NCBI GenBank assembly: GCA_036244855.1
Contig: BQKZ01000337.1
Coordinates: forward strand, 7,616 to 71,615
Length of the DNA: 64,000 nucleotides
Reading direction: 5' to 3'
Source: Temnopleurus reevesii
Taxonomy: Eukaryota; Echinodermata; Echinoidea; Temnopleuroida; Temnopleuridae
Position 1 is the first letter of the stretch, and every line of letters begins with the position of its first letter. A model generated the notes under the pieces. That model saw only the letters and a program-made list of their open reading frames with translations, was not told the origin of the DNA and made no database searches. Both the position numbers and the translations under genes were made by a program. This document shows positions 46,501 through 58,318 of this stretch, one piece after another.

Positions 46501-48410
46501 TATAGAAAAAATGTGTTAATGAAAGTGTTCACTACATTTGTCAGACGACAGGATTGGTGTGAGGTGTTTAAAAAGCATTTCAATTTTGCAACCCCGACCA
46601 TGCTAATAGCATTGATATTTATTGCCATGACGATAGCAACCACTAACTAAGTTGCAAAAAAAAATGAATTTCAATAATCAGTTTCACAACATAGTTAGAC
46701 GATATATGATTTGTTTCTTGGTATTTTCAATTTTTGATTGCCGACACTTTTGGTGCCAACATGTTCGTTAGACTTGATTTCCTTTGTACATTTTGTGTAT
46801 CCCTTGACTGATTCCCGGAGCTAGGTCAGGAAAACCTGCGGAAATGGTCAAAACGATAACAAATATGTTACATCATTGGTATCCGTACCACAAGGTGTGT
46901 TTTTAAGGATACGCTCTTCTCTCTTCATGAAATAGGAACTATTAAAGATAAACACCAAAAACTAGCTATCTTGAGGAAATCCTTTCGAGGTGATTAGTAT
47001 TAGTTATGTCATTATTTTAACCTATAATGGCAGAAAAGGGGAAAGTAAAAAAATAACTAGTACTCGCAATGACGGTAAAATACACACACACTAAATATGA
47101 TCGCTTGAAAATGAATCAATTATTTGGGCAATAAATCGTATTTTAATATGCTCATCATCCCCAATATGCCCAAAATGCTTTTTAGAGAGAGGCACATCGC
47201 GAAATCTTGCGTTATTATTTCGGCTTCATGGTAAATATTACTGCCTACAACTGTGAGACTTTTTAAAACATTAACCCTCATATTCTGAGTGAAAAAAGAT
47301 TTCTTCAGCATCATTTGACTCTATGCATCTTTTGTAATTTGCTAAATTGAAGATTGTGTCGACCAGGACTGAAAATCATATATAAACAATCAGTAATATG
47401 AATATAAACTCTGGAAAGAGAGAACGAGAGCGGAAGAGATACAAATTAAAGGTCAAATTTGAGAAAAATCATGGATAAATCGAGAGAACTCGGGAACAAA
47501 AACGTTCAATATTATCCTAAACCCCCCCTTGGCGACAATTTCTTGTTGACCCATCTGAAACGCTATCACGACTTGCGAATCGGGTAAATACAAGATCTGT
47601 TTCATAAAAATGCATAGGAATATACCAACAAGAAAGTAGTCCTTCCGATATTCATTTTGCGTGACCATGGCAACAGGGGCATTAGGTTTTCCTTCTCTAT
47701 ATCTCTTCCTCCCTCCATGTACATGATGTATGTATTTATCTATCTTTCTTTATAAAAAAAAAAGAAATAAAGCAAATTGATCCTGGTGATGGCCTGTGAG
47801 CAGAAGCCATGGAGCCTGTCGTATCGGTATCGCGAGTGATAATTACGATATCAAGCGCTTTGTCGTACAAACCAGACCCTGCTCGCAGACGACAACACTG
47901 TACCCGTTCCGGTTTCCCGCCAAAAAAAAATTAAACTGATTAATCATGTAGCAGAGATGAGAGTGTCTTACTTTGCGCACTCAATTTTTTAAACTAATTC
48001 AAAAGGTGCAAAATGTGTGGTGATGATGGCTTCAAAATAATTTTGGCGCACAGACACATAAAGTTTGAAAAACATGTGTAGTCAGTTTATAGTGACTTTC
48101 ATACATAAAAAAATAACGATTTATTTTTGTAGGAGGGGCTACATCAAATCCGATGGCATTTGTTTCGCAATATTCATCTCCATTTTGAAACCAATCTTAC
48201 CCATTGTCGATTTTAGGTTGAAAAAGTAACGTTTTTTGTATCAAATGTTTTGATGACGTAATTGATTAAGCATTCGTGACGCTAATTTGGAGAAAGTAAA
48301 ACCCACTCTCATCATCTGATCATGGGTAAAGTTATATTTGTTATTATCCCGTCTGGGTAAACTGACCGTTACCATGGTAATTGGCTCGTTGACCGATAAA
48401 CAGTGAACAA
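43523..48410. other. AT-rich non-coding stretch
   Basis: No exon, RNA gene or clear mobile element was recognised over this ~4.9 kb. It includes a poly-C run at 45801-45813. A patch at 47790-47920 (GAAGCCATGGAGCCTGTCGT, then CGCTTTGTCGTACAAACC) is less AT-rich and could be conserved non-coding DNA, which only comparison with a related genome could show. Confidence 0.5.
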
Positions 48411-48842
48411 GACATTCATCCTCTCTCTCCCTCTCTCTCTCTCTCTTTCTCAGTCTCATCCTCCTCCTCCTTCTTCTCATCCCCTCTATCTCATCCTATA
48501 ATATGATGGTGTCCTGCTGTGCCTTGCATTCCGTTACACTCGAAATTTAATTTCGACGAACTTGTTGCAGCTGAGACCTGGCTCTCCCCGAAAGGTCGGT
48601 TTCATCGCGGGAAAGGTTTTGATAGTAATGGATCACATCACGAGTCGCCAATTAAATCCCGTATTTTTTCTTCTCCACCATGTTATGAGATGATGTACTT
48701 GGCGAGTGGTGTGTCGTCTGCGTGCTTTTGGGCAGGTGGGAATACGTTTGGTGCCTAATTGGCAGGGGAGAGTAGCGCGAGGAGATCAGGTGGAGAGTGA
48801 GATGTTGACTGCTTCTCCTTCCCGCCCTTTTTTTTCAATAAC

Positions 48843-48979
48843 TTAAGCCCCGGTCACATAGGACCCCGGAAGCAACACGATTCAACACGACTCCTTATTC
48901 TGAGGCAGTTAGCTGTGAATTAACAAAGAGTCGCGCTGAATCGTGTTGCTTTCGGGGCTCTATGTGACCGGGGCCTTAG
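48843..48979. mobile_element. Palindromic hairpin MITE, copy
   Basis: The left arm CTTAAGCCCCGGTCACATAG and the right arm CTATGTGACCGGGGCCTTAG are reverse complements. The centre reads TTCTGAGGCAGTTAGCTGTG. It is the first of three family members within 1.1 kb. Confidence 0.9.
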
Positions 48980-49136
48980 AAAATAACATCAAACCATCTA
49001 CCTTCCATGATCAGACGATGATCTGTCCAACTATTAACTGACCGACGCCATGGTCATTTAAAATAGGAAACGACATTGTGACGTCATGCTGGTCATAACG
49101 TATTATTCCGGGTTCTCCACAATGTATTGCAACCAC

Positions 49137-49275
49137 TAAGGCCCCAGTCACATAGAAGCCTGGAAGCGACACGATCGAACACAACTCTCTGTTCAGTTCA
49201 CCGTTTGCTGCCTCAGAAGAATAGGTCGTGTTGAATCGTGTTCAGTCTGGGCTTCTAGGTGATTGGGGCATTAAG
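49137..49275. mobile_element. Palindromic hairpin MITE, diverged copy
   Basis: CTAAGGCCCCAGTCACATAG and the less well kept right arm GGCTTCTAGGTGATTGGGGC. Arm-to-arm and family identity are lower than in the neighbours, so it is probably an older insertion. Confidence 0.8.
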
Positions 49276-49308
49276 AATATCATGATAACCTCAAAAAGCT
49301 TTACATGT

Positions 49309-49631
49309 ACAGTCAAACCTGTCTATAGTGGCCACTGTCTATAGTGACCACCTGTCTATAGTGGCCACTGTCTATAGTGACCACCTGTCTATAGTGGCCA
49401 CTGTCTATAGTGACCACCTGTCTATAGTGGCCACTTAAATTGGGTCCCTCCAGGTGAAAATGCATGTTATAGAACCTGTCTATAGAGGCCACCTGTCTAC
49501 AGTGGCCACTTAAATTGATTCCCTCCAGGTGAAAATGCATGTTATAGAACCTGTCTATAGAGGCCACCTGTCTACAGTGGCCATTTTTCTGTTTCCCTTG
49601 GGGTGGCCACTGTAGACAGGTTTGACTGTAC
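49309..49631. mobile_element. Repeat element of CTGTCTATAGTGGCCAC units with inverted ends
   Basis: It begins GTACAGTCAAACCTGTCTAT and ends with the near reverse complement ACAGGTTTGACTGTAC. The left half has alternating 17- and 16-bp CCTGTCTATAGTGGCCA / CTGTCTATAGTGACCAC units. The right half has two ~75-bp units joining TTAAATTG, TCCCTCCAGGTGAAAATGCA and AACCTGTCTATAGAGGCCAC. Apparent proteins here are repeat translations. Confidence 0.85.
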
Positions 49632-49668
49632 CTTCATTGCATTACTTACTTGCAGTCATGATGGTCCA

Positions 49669-50049
49669 TGATTTTCAAGAAATGTCTGTCTATTCGCGAC
49701 TGATTAAATGGTTATCATGGTTATTTTGTAGAATGTGGTCAGAATGTTCAATAGAACCCCCGTTTTGCTTGATTGATCCGATCAAAGGGCTATGGCCCCG
49801 ATCACATAGAGGCCCGGAAGCAACACGATAAGACATGACTCTTTGTTAATTCACAGTTAACTGCTGCCCTCAGAACAAAGAGTCGTGTTAAATCGTGTTG
49901 CTTCCGGGGCCCTATGTGACCGGGGCTTAAATCTTTGATCAGATCAATCCAGCAAAACGGTGGTACTATTGAACATTCCGACGACAGTCTACAAAATAAC
50001 CATGATCACCATTTAATCAGTCGCGAATTGACAGACATTTTTGAAAATT
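49669..50049. repeat. Large palindrome centred on a hairpin element
   Basis: The left arm (49669-49790) contains AAATGTCTGTCTATTCGCGA, ATGGTTATCATGGTTATTTT and ATGTTCAATAGAACC. The right arm (49929-50049) is its reverse complement with about one mismatch in ten. The centre is exactly the hairpin element 49790-49929. Other copies of that element lack these flanks, so the arms are not part of the family. Confidence 0.9.
49790..49929. mobile_element. Palindromic hairpin MITE at the centre of the palindrome
   Basis: The left arm is TATGGCCCCGATCACATAGA and the right arm CCCTATGTGACCGGGGCTTA. The inner centre TTAATTCACAGTTAACTGCT has its own short symmetry. It is the third hairpin in this cluster. 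Confidence 0.9.
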
Positions 50050-51610
50050 ATAGCTCCACATTTACTCCATTCTAGACCCGCAATGTCCTTCGCAAAGATC
50101 AAATGAAATTAATCTTATTGAGCACAATCAAACAACAATGGCTCCCTAAAGAAAAGAAGACAAAACATGAATAACTAATTAATCACTATTAAGACATACT
50201 TGACATCGCATTAAGAGACTTAAATCGTGGATAGGTATGGACAATCTTTGTAAGCGGTATCACCAAGGGGATTTATTTAAGTATTTCTTTATCGTATATT
50301 GTGAGGTTTCAATGCAAATGTATCATGTTTTCTCAAGAAAGGAAATTAACAAAAGTTCCGACAAGAGATGAGACTGAATTAGACATGCATGCATAGTTGT
50401 CTAAAAGAAAAATGTATTCAGTTTCAATTCATGTTAGTTTCATTTTCTTTTTACTCAGAGTTGAAAAAAAATACATGTACGAGGTTTAACATAAACTGTT
50501 TCGCAATATTTGTAATTTTATTTTGAACAGAACTTATTTGTCCTCTGACATGTCGAACCATTAAGAAGACATTTCAAAGTCAGTAATCAATTTCATATAT
50601 TGATATCTATCTATAAAGTGTTTATTTTGTTCAGTTGACCATAGTTACCACTCGATATGCTTTAGACTTAAAACTAAGTGCTGTATGGATTTTATCGGCA
50701 CAAGTGATCTAATATTTGTATTATGATTAGAAATGTAAACATGACTTCTGGAATATGGTCACTGGTCAACAGTGATTAGAAATACCATTTCCTGAAAATA
50801 TTTCCCTCATAAATCATATTTATTCAGAAATAAAAAGGAATGTTTACATACCAATGTAACGCGAGTGCTACCAAGAATGTGCATCACGTCACAGAAAATC
50901 AGGAAAAAAAATAATAATTTGTAGGGTGTTGTGACCAGGTCAGAGATGAGAATATGACGAAAGTAAGGGAATCTTAGGAATGCAAACACGCAGTATAGAT
51001 TCCAAAGGGCACTTTAACAATTTGTAGAATTTTGCTCCAAATCAAGACTTCAGACGGCGCATGACGCTTCCCGCCGAGTGAAAGTGTCCATTTTCATCAT
51101 CTCTCGTCACTTTTTTCTCAAACTCTTTTTCTCTCTTTTTCTTTCTCTCTCGTGATTGTGGGTTGGGCAGGGACCTCCATTTGACGTAAGTGAAGTAGCT
51201 CTCATCTTGACTTTATCTTTGACGGAATATCAAGTCCTTGAGAATCTCGCAATTATCTTGTCTTTTCATCGCTAAATTTGACGCCTGCAGAGCAATTTCC
51301 TATCTCTAATTCCCCCTGAAAGCTTCGCGAAGCCGGGACCTAAAGTCATCGCTATTCTCAATCGGCGACCCCAAATGGGTCAGCATGAAAAGATGGATTC
51401 TTAATAATTACATTTCGATGTGAATTTGCTGTTCGAATGTAGAATTTTAAGATATATTAAAGTATAGCAATGATCGTTTTAACACCGCAATTTAAAAGTA
51501 AAAAGATCACATGTCTGGGAACAGATCTTATTTCACATTTTGTGTGTGCATGTCCATGCAATTTTGATGCCATGCTCAAATCATGATTTTGTCCCAGCCC
51601 ATATCACCCG
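50050..51610. other. Non-coding stretch, no gene recognised
   Basis: AT-rich to ~51000, then a more balanced patch (51040-51400) containing GACGCTTCCCGCCGAGTG and GAAAGCTTCGCGAAGCCGGG. The patch lacks a clear open frame. Confidence 0.45.
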
Positions 51611-51624
51611 CACACCCCTACCCC

Positions 51625-51629
51625 TTCTT

Positions 51630-51680
<51 letters not shown>
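51625..51680. repeat. (CT)n microsatellite
   Basis: A long uninterrupted TC run. Confidence 0.95.
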
Positions 51681-52746
51681 CTCCTCCCCATTCCCTCACC
51701 CTCTTTCTCTCTTTAATTTACTCCCACTTCAGAATTTCACGCCTCTTATCCCTATATTAAATCCTTATTTCTAATTATCGAGAAAACTTACAACGACACT
51801 TAGATCCATGCGGAACGTGTTAACTTCTGTGTTAATGGTTAATGCTATCTCCTTTGCTTTTATACCCACGTATTCATGTAAGCCTGCAAGACACGATGCC
51901 GGCAAGGCCGTGCCTTTTGTTCATCACAATAAATGTGACATTTTCGTGTGTTCCTGCAGACATGACAGAAGAGTTACGAACAAGTCTCAAATATAGCTCA
52001 AGAAAAAATGTTCTTCATCATGAAACAAAAGAGAAGAAGAAAAGGAATTGCATTTTCATGCGTGACCTCGAATTTTCGCAGACGATTCCGTGCGCTCAGG
52101 AGAAATCGTCGCCCAGAAAAAGGCGCGAATTTAAGATCCTGTTACTTGACTTTTTCGTCGATTACCGCGTCCAATTTCCTCCGCCGAGACTCGAGAATCG
52201 GATCAGAGAAAATAAAATTGCTCCTTATTCCTCTTCTTCCCTTAATCCCCATTAGGATCCCGAATGAAATTCTACGAAGGATTTGAGAGTGAAGCAAGAA
52301 AATGAAGGACTAAAAGGGTTGTATTTTTGTTTGTGTTCGACGACGTTTAACTCAGCGTTTCCCACCGTGACAGGCTGACTCGGAAAAGTGTACCATTTCG
52401 CCATGATGATAATGTGTTTTGGTGCTTCTGGGATGAAAGGGGTTAAATCGAACTCGGTGGATTCAAACGCAGGTGCAAGGAGGATTATTGTAATGGATAG
52501 CTGTCCTCATCAGCAGAAAGCTTCATAATTCGACTTGAGCTGATGGTCAGCTACCTCACCGTAGGTTGATTGGGTGACGACTACTGAATTCATAGCCCTA
52601 CCGATATTACAGACTTTCCGTGATCACTGATGATTTGAATAATCCTGTGTTGGTTCTTATACACATTTCAATCACTCTTTGAATAATTTTACATACTCTG
52701 TTTATTGCACACCATCATTTCTCAATTTCACATACGCAAAACGTAC

Positions 52747-52773
52747 TTAACAACAGAGACGCACACGCAAACT

Positions 52774-52807
<34 letters not shown>

Positions 52808-53848
52808 CGCACGCACAAATCCTTTCTCTCTCTCTCCCTCCCTCGTATCTGCTTGGTCATCATAGTGCTCCATTTACTTAGTGTCTTTCAGCATTCCTTT
52901 TGTTTTGATGTAGTGCATTTTGCAATCCAGTACCACATCGCCCCCTCACCACTCTTTCATTCCCACAAAGTCTACCTTTTTTTCCGATTTCAATTTCTTA
53001 TTTCAGAAAACCTCTCCCTCAATGTTTCTCCATCCACCCCTTCCCTGCTCAAGCTCGTCCCTGTAGCTATGTGAGATACTAGTCAATTAGCACACTATAC
53101 CAACAGTTGATGCGCAAAAGGCCATGCGAACTTCTACTGAAGCTATGTCCTGTGTAGAATTAAGATTAATTGAAAAATGCTAATATCATCTTTGAAAGTC
53201 TTTTTTCTTTTCTTTTTTTCTCTTTTTTACATGTGATAGTTGCAATCCTAGGTCCCGTTTCATAACGCTAATTAATGTTGGATGCTACTTTGCTGCGTTT
53301 CTAGCTGCCTCGCTAAAGGTTGGTAAAACAATCATGCCAAATTACAATAACCACGTAACACGAGTAACCCTATCTATTTAGTCAACTTATATTTAATAAT
53401 TTGAGTAAATTACAAAAAATTATATACGAACTACCCAATCCATGAAAGCGATAAACCAATGGTAATTAAGAAGCCTGATTACCGGTAGTTATGTTCTATT
53501 CAATAATGACTTCTTGAGCCAAGTACTCCTTGTACAAAGGATATGAAAAGTACAGAATTCAGTAGTCAATGTGTTTAATTCCATTTGAGACAATAATAAA
53601 GCGTTAAAATCTTCCCAACCCACGTCCAGACTGCTAGACTGCTCAAACCAGAAGCCCCATTACAAAGTAATATAAATGTACATCCATCAACAATTTGAGC
53701 GGTCCATTACTCTATCAAGCTCCGGCGTTCATGACCCATAGGTTTCATATGCACAGTCGGCATGTATGATGATGCCAATTCGTTAGATACCAATAAATTA
53801 GGTCTCAGCATGCAGGAACGTCAAATCAATATGGGACAATCATGATAG
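52747..53848. repeat. 1.1-kb segment, in-context copy of 40061-41188
   Basis: This copy is joined on both sides to ordinary sequence without Ns, so it is the better candidate for the true location. It lacks the A-rich block of the other copy. The two small open frames shared by the copies (for example from 52853) carry no domain and start from a non-ATG codon. Confidence 0.9.
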
Positions 53849-53865
53849 AGAAGGATATACATGTA

Positions 53866-54320
53866 TACAGTTCTAGTTCATGGAGTCGTGTTACAGTCCC
53901 TCGGTTTTCAGGATTCAGAGTTACATCTTATATACTGCATGTGTACATGTGCATGCACTTTTTGTGCATACAAATGAGCAGAATGGACAAAAATTTACAA
54001 AGGATTGGGGCAGTGTAAACAAGCTAAATGACAATAATTTTTTATGCTAGATGGGCACCAAAGAAATTGCCATGCTTCTTTGAACAAGAGTCTCTTTTGT
54101 GATGATGAAGCCATTGCGAATGCTTGAATGAAGTTGTTTCATTTGTCCCAGTCCTTGGTCCATTCTGCTCACAGTGAATGATATATACAGTTCTAGTTCA
54201 TTGAGTTGTGTTGCAGTCCCGAGATTTGCAGATTTGGGATTCAGATTTACATCGTATGCATGCACCACATGTGGACATGTAAATCTACAGCTGTGCATAC
54301 AATATGCATGCATTGACTTA
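53866..54320 (+). repeat. Local duplication, two ~140-bp copies ~310 bp apart
   Basis: ATACAGTTCTAGTTCATGGA with the following GTGTTACAGTCCC, GATTCAGAGTTACATC and GTGCATACAA blocks at 53866-54000 recurs at 54180-54310 with substitutions. Both copies end in ATGCATG-rich sequence. Confidence 0.75.
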
Positions 54321-54779
54321 TATTTTCTGTACTTTTTAAAGCATCTTACATTAAATGAATTTTCCTTTACAGTGCGTCCGCTATGCATTCGGGATTAAAC
54401 AACTAAAATACGGTAATCATTAAAAACTGGTAGTTTTTATGTCAATTAAATAATTGCAACGTTCAAGCAACATGCCCTTAGCATGCTGAGATTATTGTTT
54501 TAAATGCGAAAATAGCACAATCTTTGGTTGTTTTATAAAGAACACTTCAGTTTTAGTGTGTAATTCCAAGTTATTTATGACTTCAGGTCAGTGAACCGGA
54601 CATGGTTTTTACAAGTATAAGATATCACTACGAAACATCTCCTGGTTCTTAAATGATAACCTGGTGATTTAGGATTAATATCAGGTAACTCTACGATTGA
54701 TATATTTCCTTCTGTCATGATAGCATTACCCCAGCTACCGACACTCATTCACCCTATGACAGCTAACGAGCCTTCTATT

Positions 54780-54784
54780 GCTCA

Positions 54785-54818
<34 letters not shown>

Positions 54819-54860
54819 CACCCACACACACGCATACATGTATGTATATACATACACATA
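54780..54860. repeat. (CA)n / CATA microsatellite
   Basis: CA repeats interrupted by CCACAC and ATACAC, running into TATGTATATACATACACATA. Confidence 0.95.
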
Positions 54861-55199
54861 TACACCGTCTTTCTTCTCTATCACCCTCTCCATCTATCAA
54901 TTTATTTTCTTTTCCTCATTCATCACCGCCATCAAAATATTCATTTGTAGATTTGTAGATTTATCTAATAGATAGATTGAAACAAATAAATAAAAGTGAA
55001 TAAATAAATGGATAAATAAAGAAATGAACGAATGGAAAATTGATAAAGGAGTAGATGAATAAATAATCTAAGGGATAAATAAATAGATGAATAATACATA
55101 ACATAAATTATACACATACACGTGTACATGGGAATAGATCTACGGATACACACAAACATACGTACATATACATACATACATTAGACACGAATATATTTG

Positions 55200-57400
55200 A
55201 ACATTGCACATGATAATTTCTTAAATTTAATCAGACGCTTTCAATTATTCAATGATTTACTCGTCAAACGCAGACAAACAAAGTTTATTTTAAAATATCG
55301 GCAAGCGCTGTTGGAACCCAAATATCACTAATAAATAACGGATATCAGCGCCACTAGCGATGTTAAATTTAATTATATCGTTCAATTTCCGACCAAATTT
55401 AGATTCTCTTTTAAAATCTTAATTTGTGTTACAAGTTTCTAATTATTTGGTTTTGAGTTCATAAAAGTTTATTACATAACTTTTATTAAGCCTACGCCTA
55501 GAACGATCTTGCACTCAGATTTTCCAAACTGCAGGTATACCAACCGTTCCGAAATGCATGAGGTGAGTTTTCAAAGAATTTGATATGTTCATTGTCATAT
55601 GTTCCCTCTCTTTCGGTCAGCGGTGTTTTAACCTAATTTATATTCCGGAGCAGTTTCCATCTCTGGATATATGTAGACCTGAACCTTCTCATGCCATGAC
55701 ATAAATTCCTAAACACAAACCGTTAGAGATGACCATAATCAGACTTGTATTATTTTAGCTGAAACCAGCCAGACCTACAATACGAATTATGCTGCTGAAA
55801 AAAAAATCATCTTTTTTCTTCATGTTCGTTAAGTTGGCCCAGAATAGATTGCGGAAATAATTCAAATAAACTCGCATGTCTTCTCTAATCTTTGTACAAG
55901 ATTTATAGCAAATTTCCCAAATTTCTCTTACCTTACACGGTTAATCTAGATTAGTTATCTCATTAAGTCTCATGTATCTGCATTTACAGAAATTTAAAAC
56001 TTTTCTGTCCGGACTAATTTAAATGCGGCAGGTCAATTAGTCGGCCTGATGACTGCCTCATCCTAAATTTAGTAGCCGGATCTTCTTCGTTTCCCGCGGA
56101 CTAATTTAGATGTACATCTGTACGATCTCTTCCCTCAGAACTCATCAATCATGTGAACTGACATGTTAATCTTTGATTATCTTTGTCTGTCTAATTTCAT
56201 TTTGAGGAATCTAGAGACAATTTGAGAGATGATATTTCATGAGATAATCCCGGATAGGTGAGGTAAAAATAAGTTTGCGGATAGGAGAGATGCAGAAATC
56301 AATGAGTAGTTCATGGTGATTCAGTTTATTTTTATTGCAATACTTATTCAATCAATGTGCTTTTCATTCATCTTAATTGAGTGTATCGTTGAAATTGTTC
56401 TTGCAATGGGAAATGGATAGGCATATGATTGAAAGTGGGTAGAATTGGTAAAATCATTTTAGTTCAATATTCTTGATAAATAATCTAACTTACATTCATC
56501 GTTTTATGCAAAATTTACCCAATAATTCATGCTCATTTACATCATGAAATGCTTACACACATTTTACTTACGATAGCTCGTAGACAGTCAGTGTATAGAA
56601 ATGCGTTTTCTTTTATTTTTAATCAACGAAGGTCTTCCTTACATTCCTCTTACTCTGTCAATTTTTATAGAAATACGAAAGCTATTAAGACTCAAGGTAG
56701 AAGCTAGAAATTTATGTCATGTTGATTTAATGAATGGATATACAAATAAGTTGATTTCAGAATTTGATTGCAAATGGGCCATTTTCAGTGCAATTACACG
56801 GAGTTATCGGCAAGTATCCCAGGACAATTACCCCGATCTGTGTCGAAACCCATGCATTATGAACTGTTATTATCTTTCAATTATGTTGGCTGTACATGTC
56901 AATGACGTTCAAATGAATAAATTCCATGACTAAATTCCAATTACACATCGTTGATGAGGCGAAGAGAAAGCGCCACTTGCGTGTGCTGTGACTTGTGAAG
57001 TCACGTGATCAGATTCAGTTCAAGTCGAGTTAATATGTTAGCCTTTTAAGAGAATGTTTCATGGGAATATTACCACCATTTCTAATGCCATGTGAATACG
57101 TAATAACACTTCGATATACCTTTATTCTAATGTTGTAATGATGTGCACTATAAAAAAAAATCCATCATATTTCTGTAAATGCAATCGTGGGCAGAGTCGG
57201 CATGAATTTTGCCCTCAAGTACAGGTCAGGTTTAATTGTAATTTTGAGTGGTTGCCATGGTAAAGACATGTTTCATTTAACTATAATGGTTAAATTCGGT
57301 CTGTATTTTTTACATCAATTTTAATTCATCTGTTTTTATTGTTGACTGCACTCCCTTATGACTACAAGAGAGGTTGAAATAGCCACTCCTAAAAATCGGT
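55200..57400. other. Non-coding stretch with TAAT-rich patch
   Basis: No gene was recognised. The 55920-56130 interval has the 12-bp palindrome TAATCTAGATTA (55942-55953) and two GGACTAATTTA motifs (about 56011 and 56098), which is compatible with, but does not prove, a homeodomain-bound element. Confidence 0.4.
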
Positions 57401-57410
57401 TAGCAGACCT

Positions 57411-57529
57411 GGGGCCGGTAACATATAGCCTTACAATCGATCGTACGATTTATATCAATCATAAGACTATGGCAAATCATGTACTAAAGTTTGCGATTGA
57501 TTACAAAATTGGTTTGTGTAACAGGCCCC
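57411..57529. mobile_element. MITE, GGGGCC(T/C)GTAACA family, subfamily 2
   Basis: The ends are GGGGCCGGTAACATATAGCC and TTTGTGTAACAGGCCCC. The core ATATCAATCATAAGACTATG and AAGTTTGCGATTGATTACA match the 39781 copy. Confidence 0.8.
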
Positions 57530-57681
57530 AGTGTACTACATCCCCACAAATATCAAGTGGGATAACATGGTCTGTGTTCCTGAACTTCACCTCACCAGTG
57601 GAGCGCATCATCGGCAGCGTTTCGGTTCCATGCGACTCCCTGATCGCTCCAACAGAAGGGATTCATATACACTAGGAATCT

Positions 57682-57928
57682 TATAAGGCCGGTTCACACC
57701 TTTGCGTTTTTATCCTGCGTCGGCACAGCGTTTTCGAGAGCTAAAAACGCCCCATGGACGCGTAAATACGCAGGTTATTACGATGGACTGACGTTTGGTG
57801 TACGCTCCTCAAACGTCAGTCCACCGTTTGATCCGCGAATACTATGCGCTCGGGGAGCGTTTTTAGATTTCAAAAAAAGCTGTTCCGACGCAGGCAAAAA
57901 ACGCAAAGATGTGAGTCGGTCTTTATAA
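57682..57928. mobile_element. GC-rich palindromic MITE (GGCCGGTTCACACC family)
   Basis: The left end TTATAAGGCCGGTTCACACC pairs with the right end GTGAGTCGGTCTTTATAA. Further in, TTTGCGTTTTTATCCTGCGTC pairs with GACGCAGGCAAAAAACGCAA, CTAAAAACGCCCC with GGGGAGCGTTTTTAG, and GGACTGACGTTTG with CAAACGTCAGTCC. The whole 247 bp folds on itself. It is much GC-richer than its surroundings. Confidence 0.9.
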
Positions 57929-58125
57929 AGATATCATTCTGAGCGTAGTAGACAGTGAATTGTAGACATTAGTCGCAGCAGGGGGAATGAACATCAATGA
58001 TCATCGTTGTTAGGCCTGCTGGGAAATTGCCCTTCTCGACACACTTTGGTCTTGTATGAGCTAACGTGTATTGCGTTCTCAGGCAGGCGGTATTCCCCAT
58101 ATTATCTCACTCCCATGCTAAAATG

Positions 58126-58265
58126 NNNNNNNNNNNNNNNNNNNNNNNNNNNNNNNNNNNNNNNNNNNNNNNNNNNNNNNNNNNNNNNNNNNNNNNNNNN
58201 NNNNNNNNNNNNNNNNNNNNNNNNNNNNNNNNNNNNNNNNNNNNNNNNNNNNNNNNNNNNNNNNN
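58126..58265. other. 140-bp run of N (assembly gap)
   Basis: Unsequenced. It borders a CTC/CCT simple repeat, a common cause of assembly failure. The two open frames that cross it are meaningless. Confidence 1.
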
Positions 58266-58318
58266 CTCTCTATCTCTCTATCCTCCTTCTCCTCCTCCTC
58301 CTCCTCCTCCTCCTCCTA
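58266..58318. repeat. (CTC)n / (CT)n simple repeat
   Basis: CTCTCTAT followed by about ten CTC units. Confidence 0.95.

Noticed and set aside
51842..52255. A 137-residue plus-strand frame
   Set aside because: It starts in AT-rich sequence in weak context and has no recognisable domain. Two other frames are also open across the same interval, which suggests low stop density rather than coding.
57541..57675. GC-richer interval between two MITEs, open in two frames
   Set aside because: It was considered as the next exon of the 37.6-kb gene. There is no polypyrimidine tract with AG at a fitting phase, no donor at the far end and no family resemblance.
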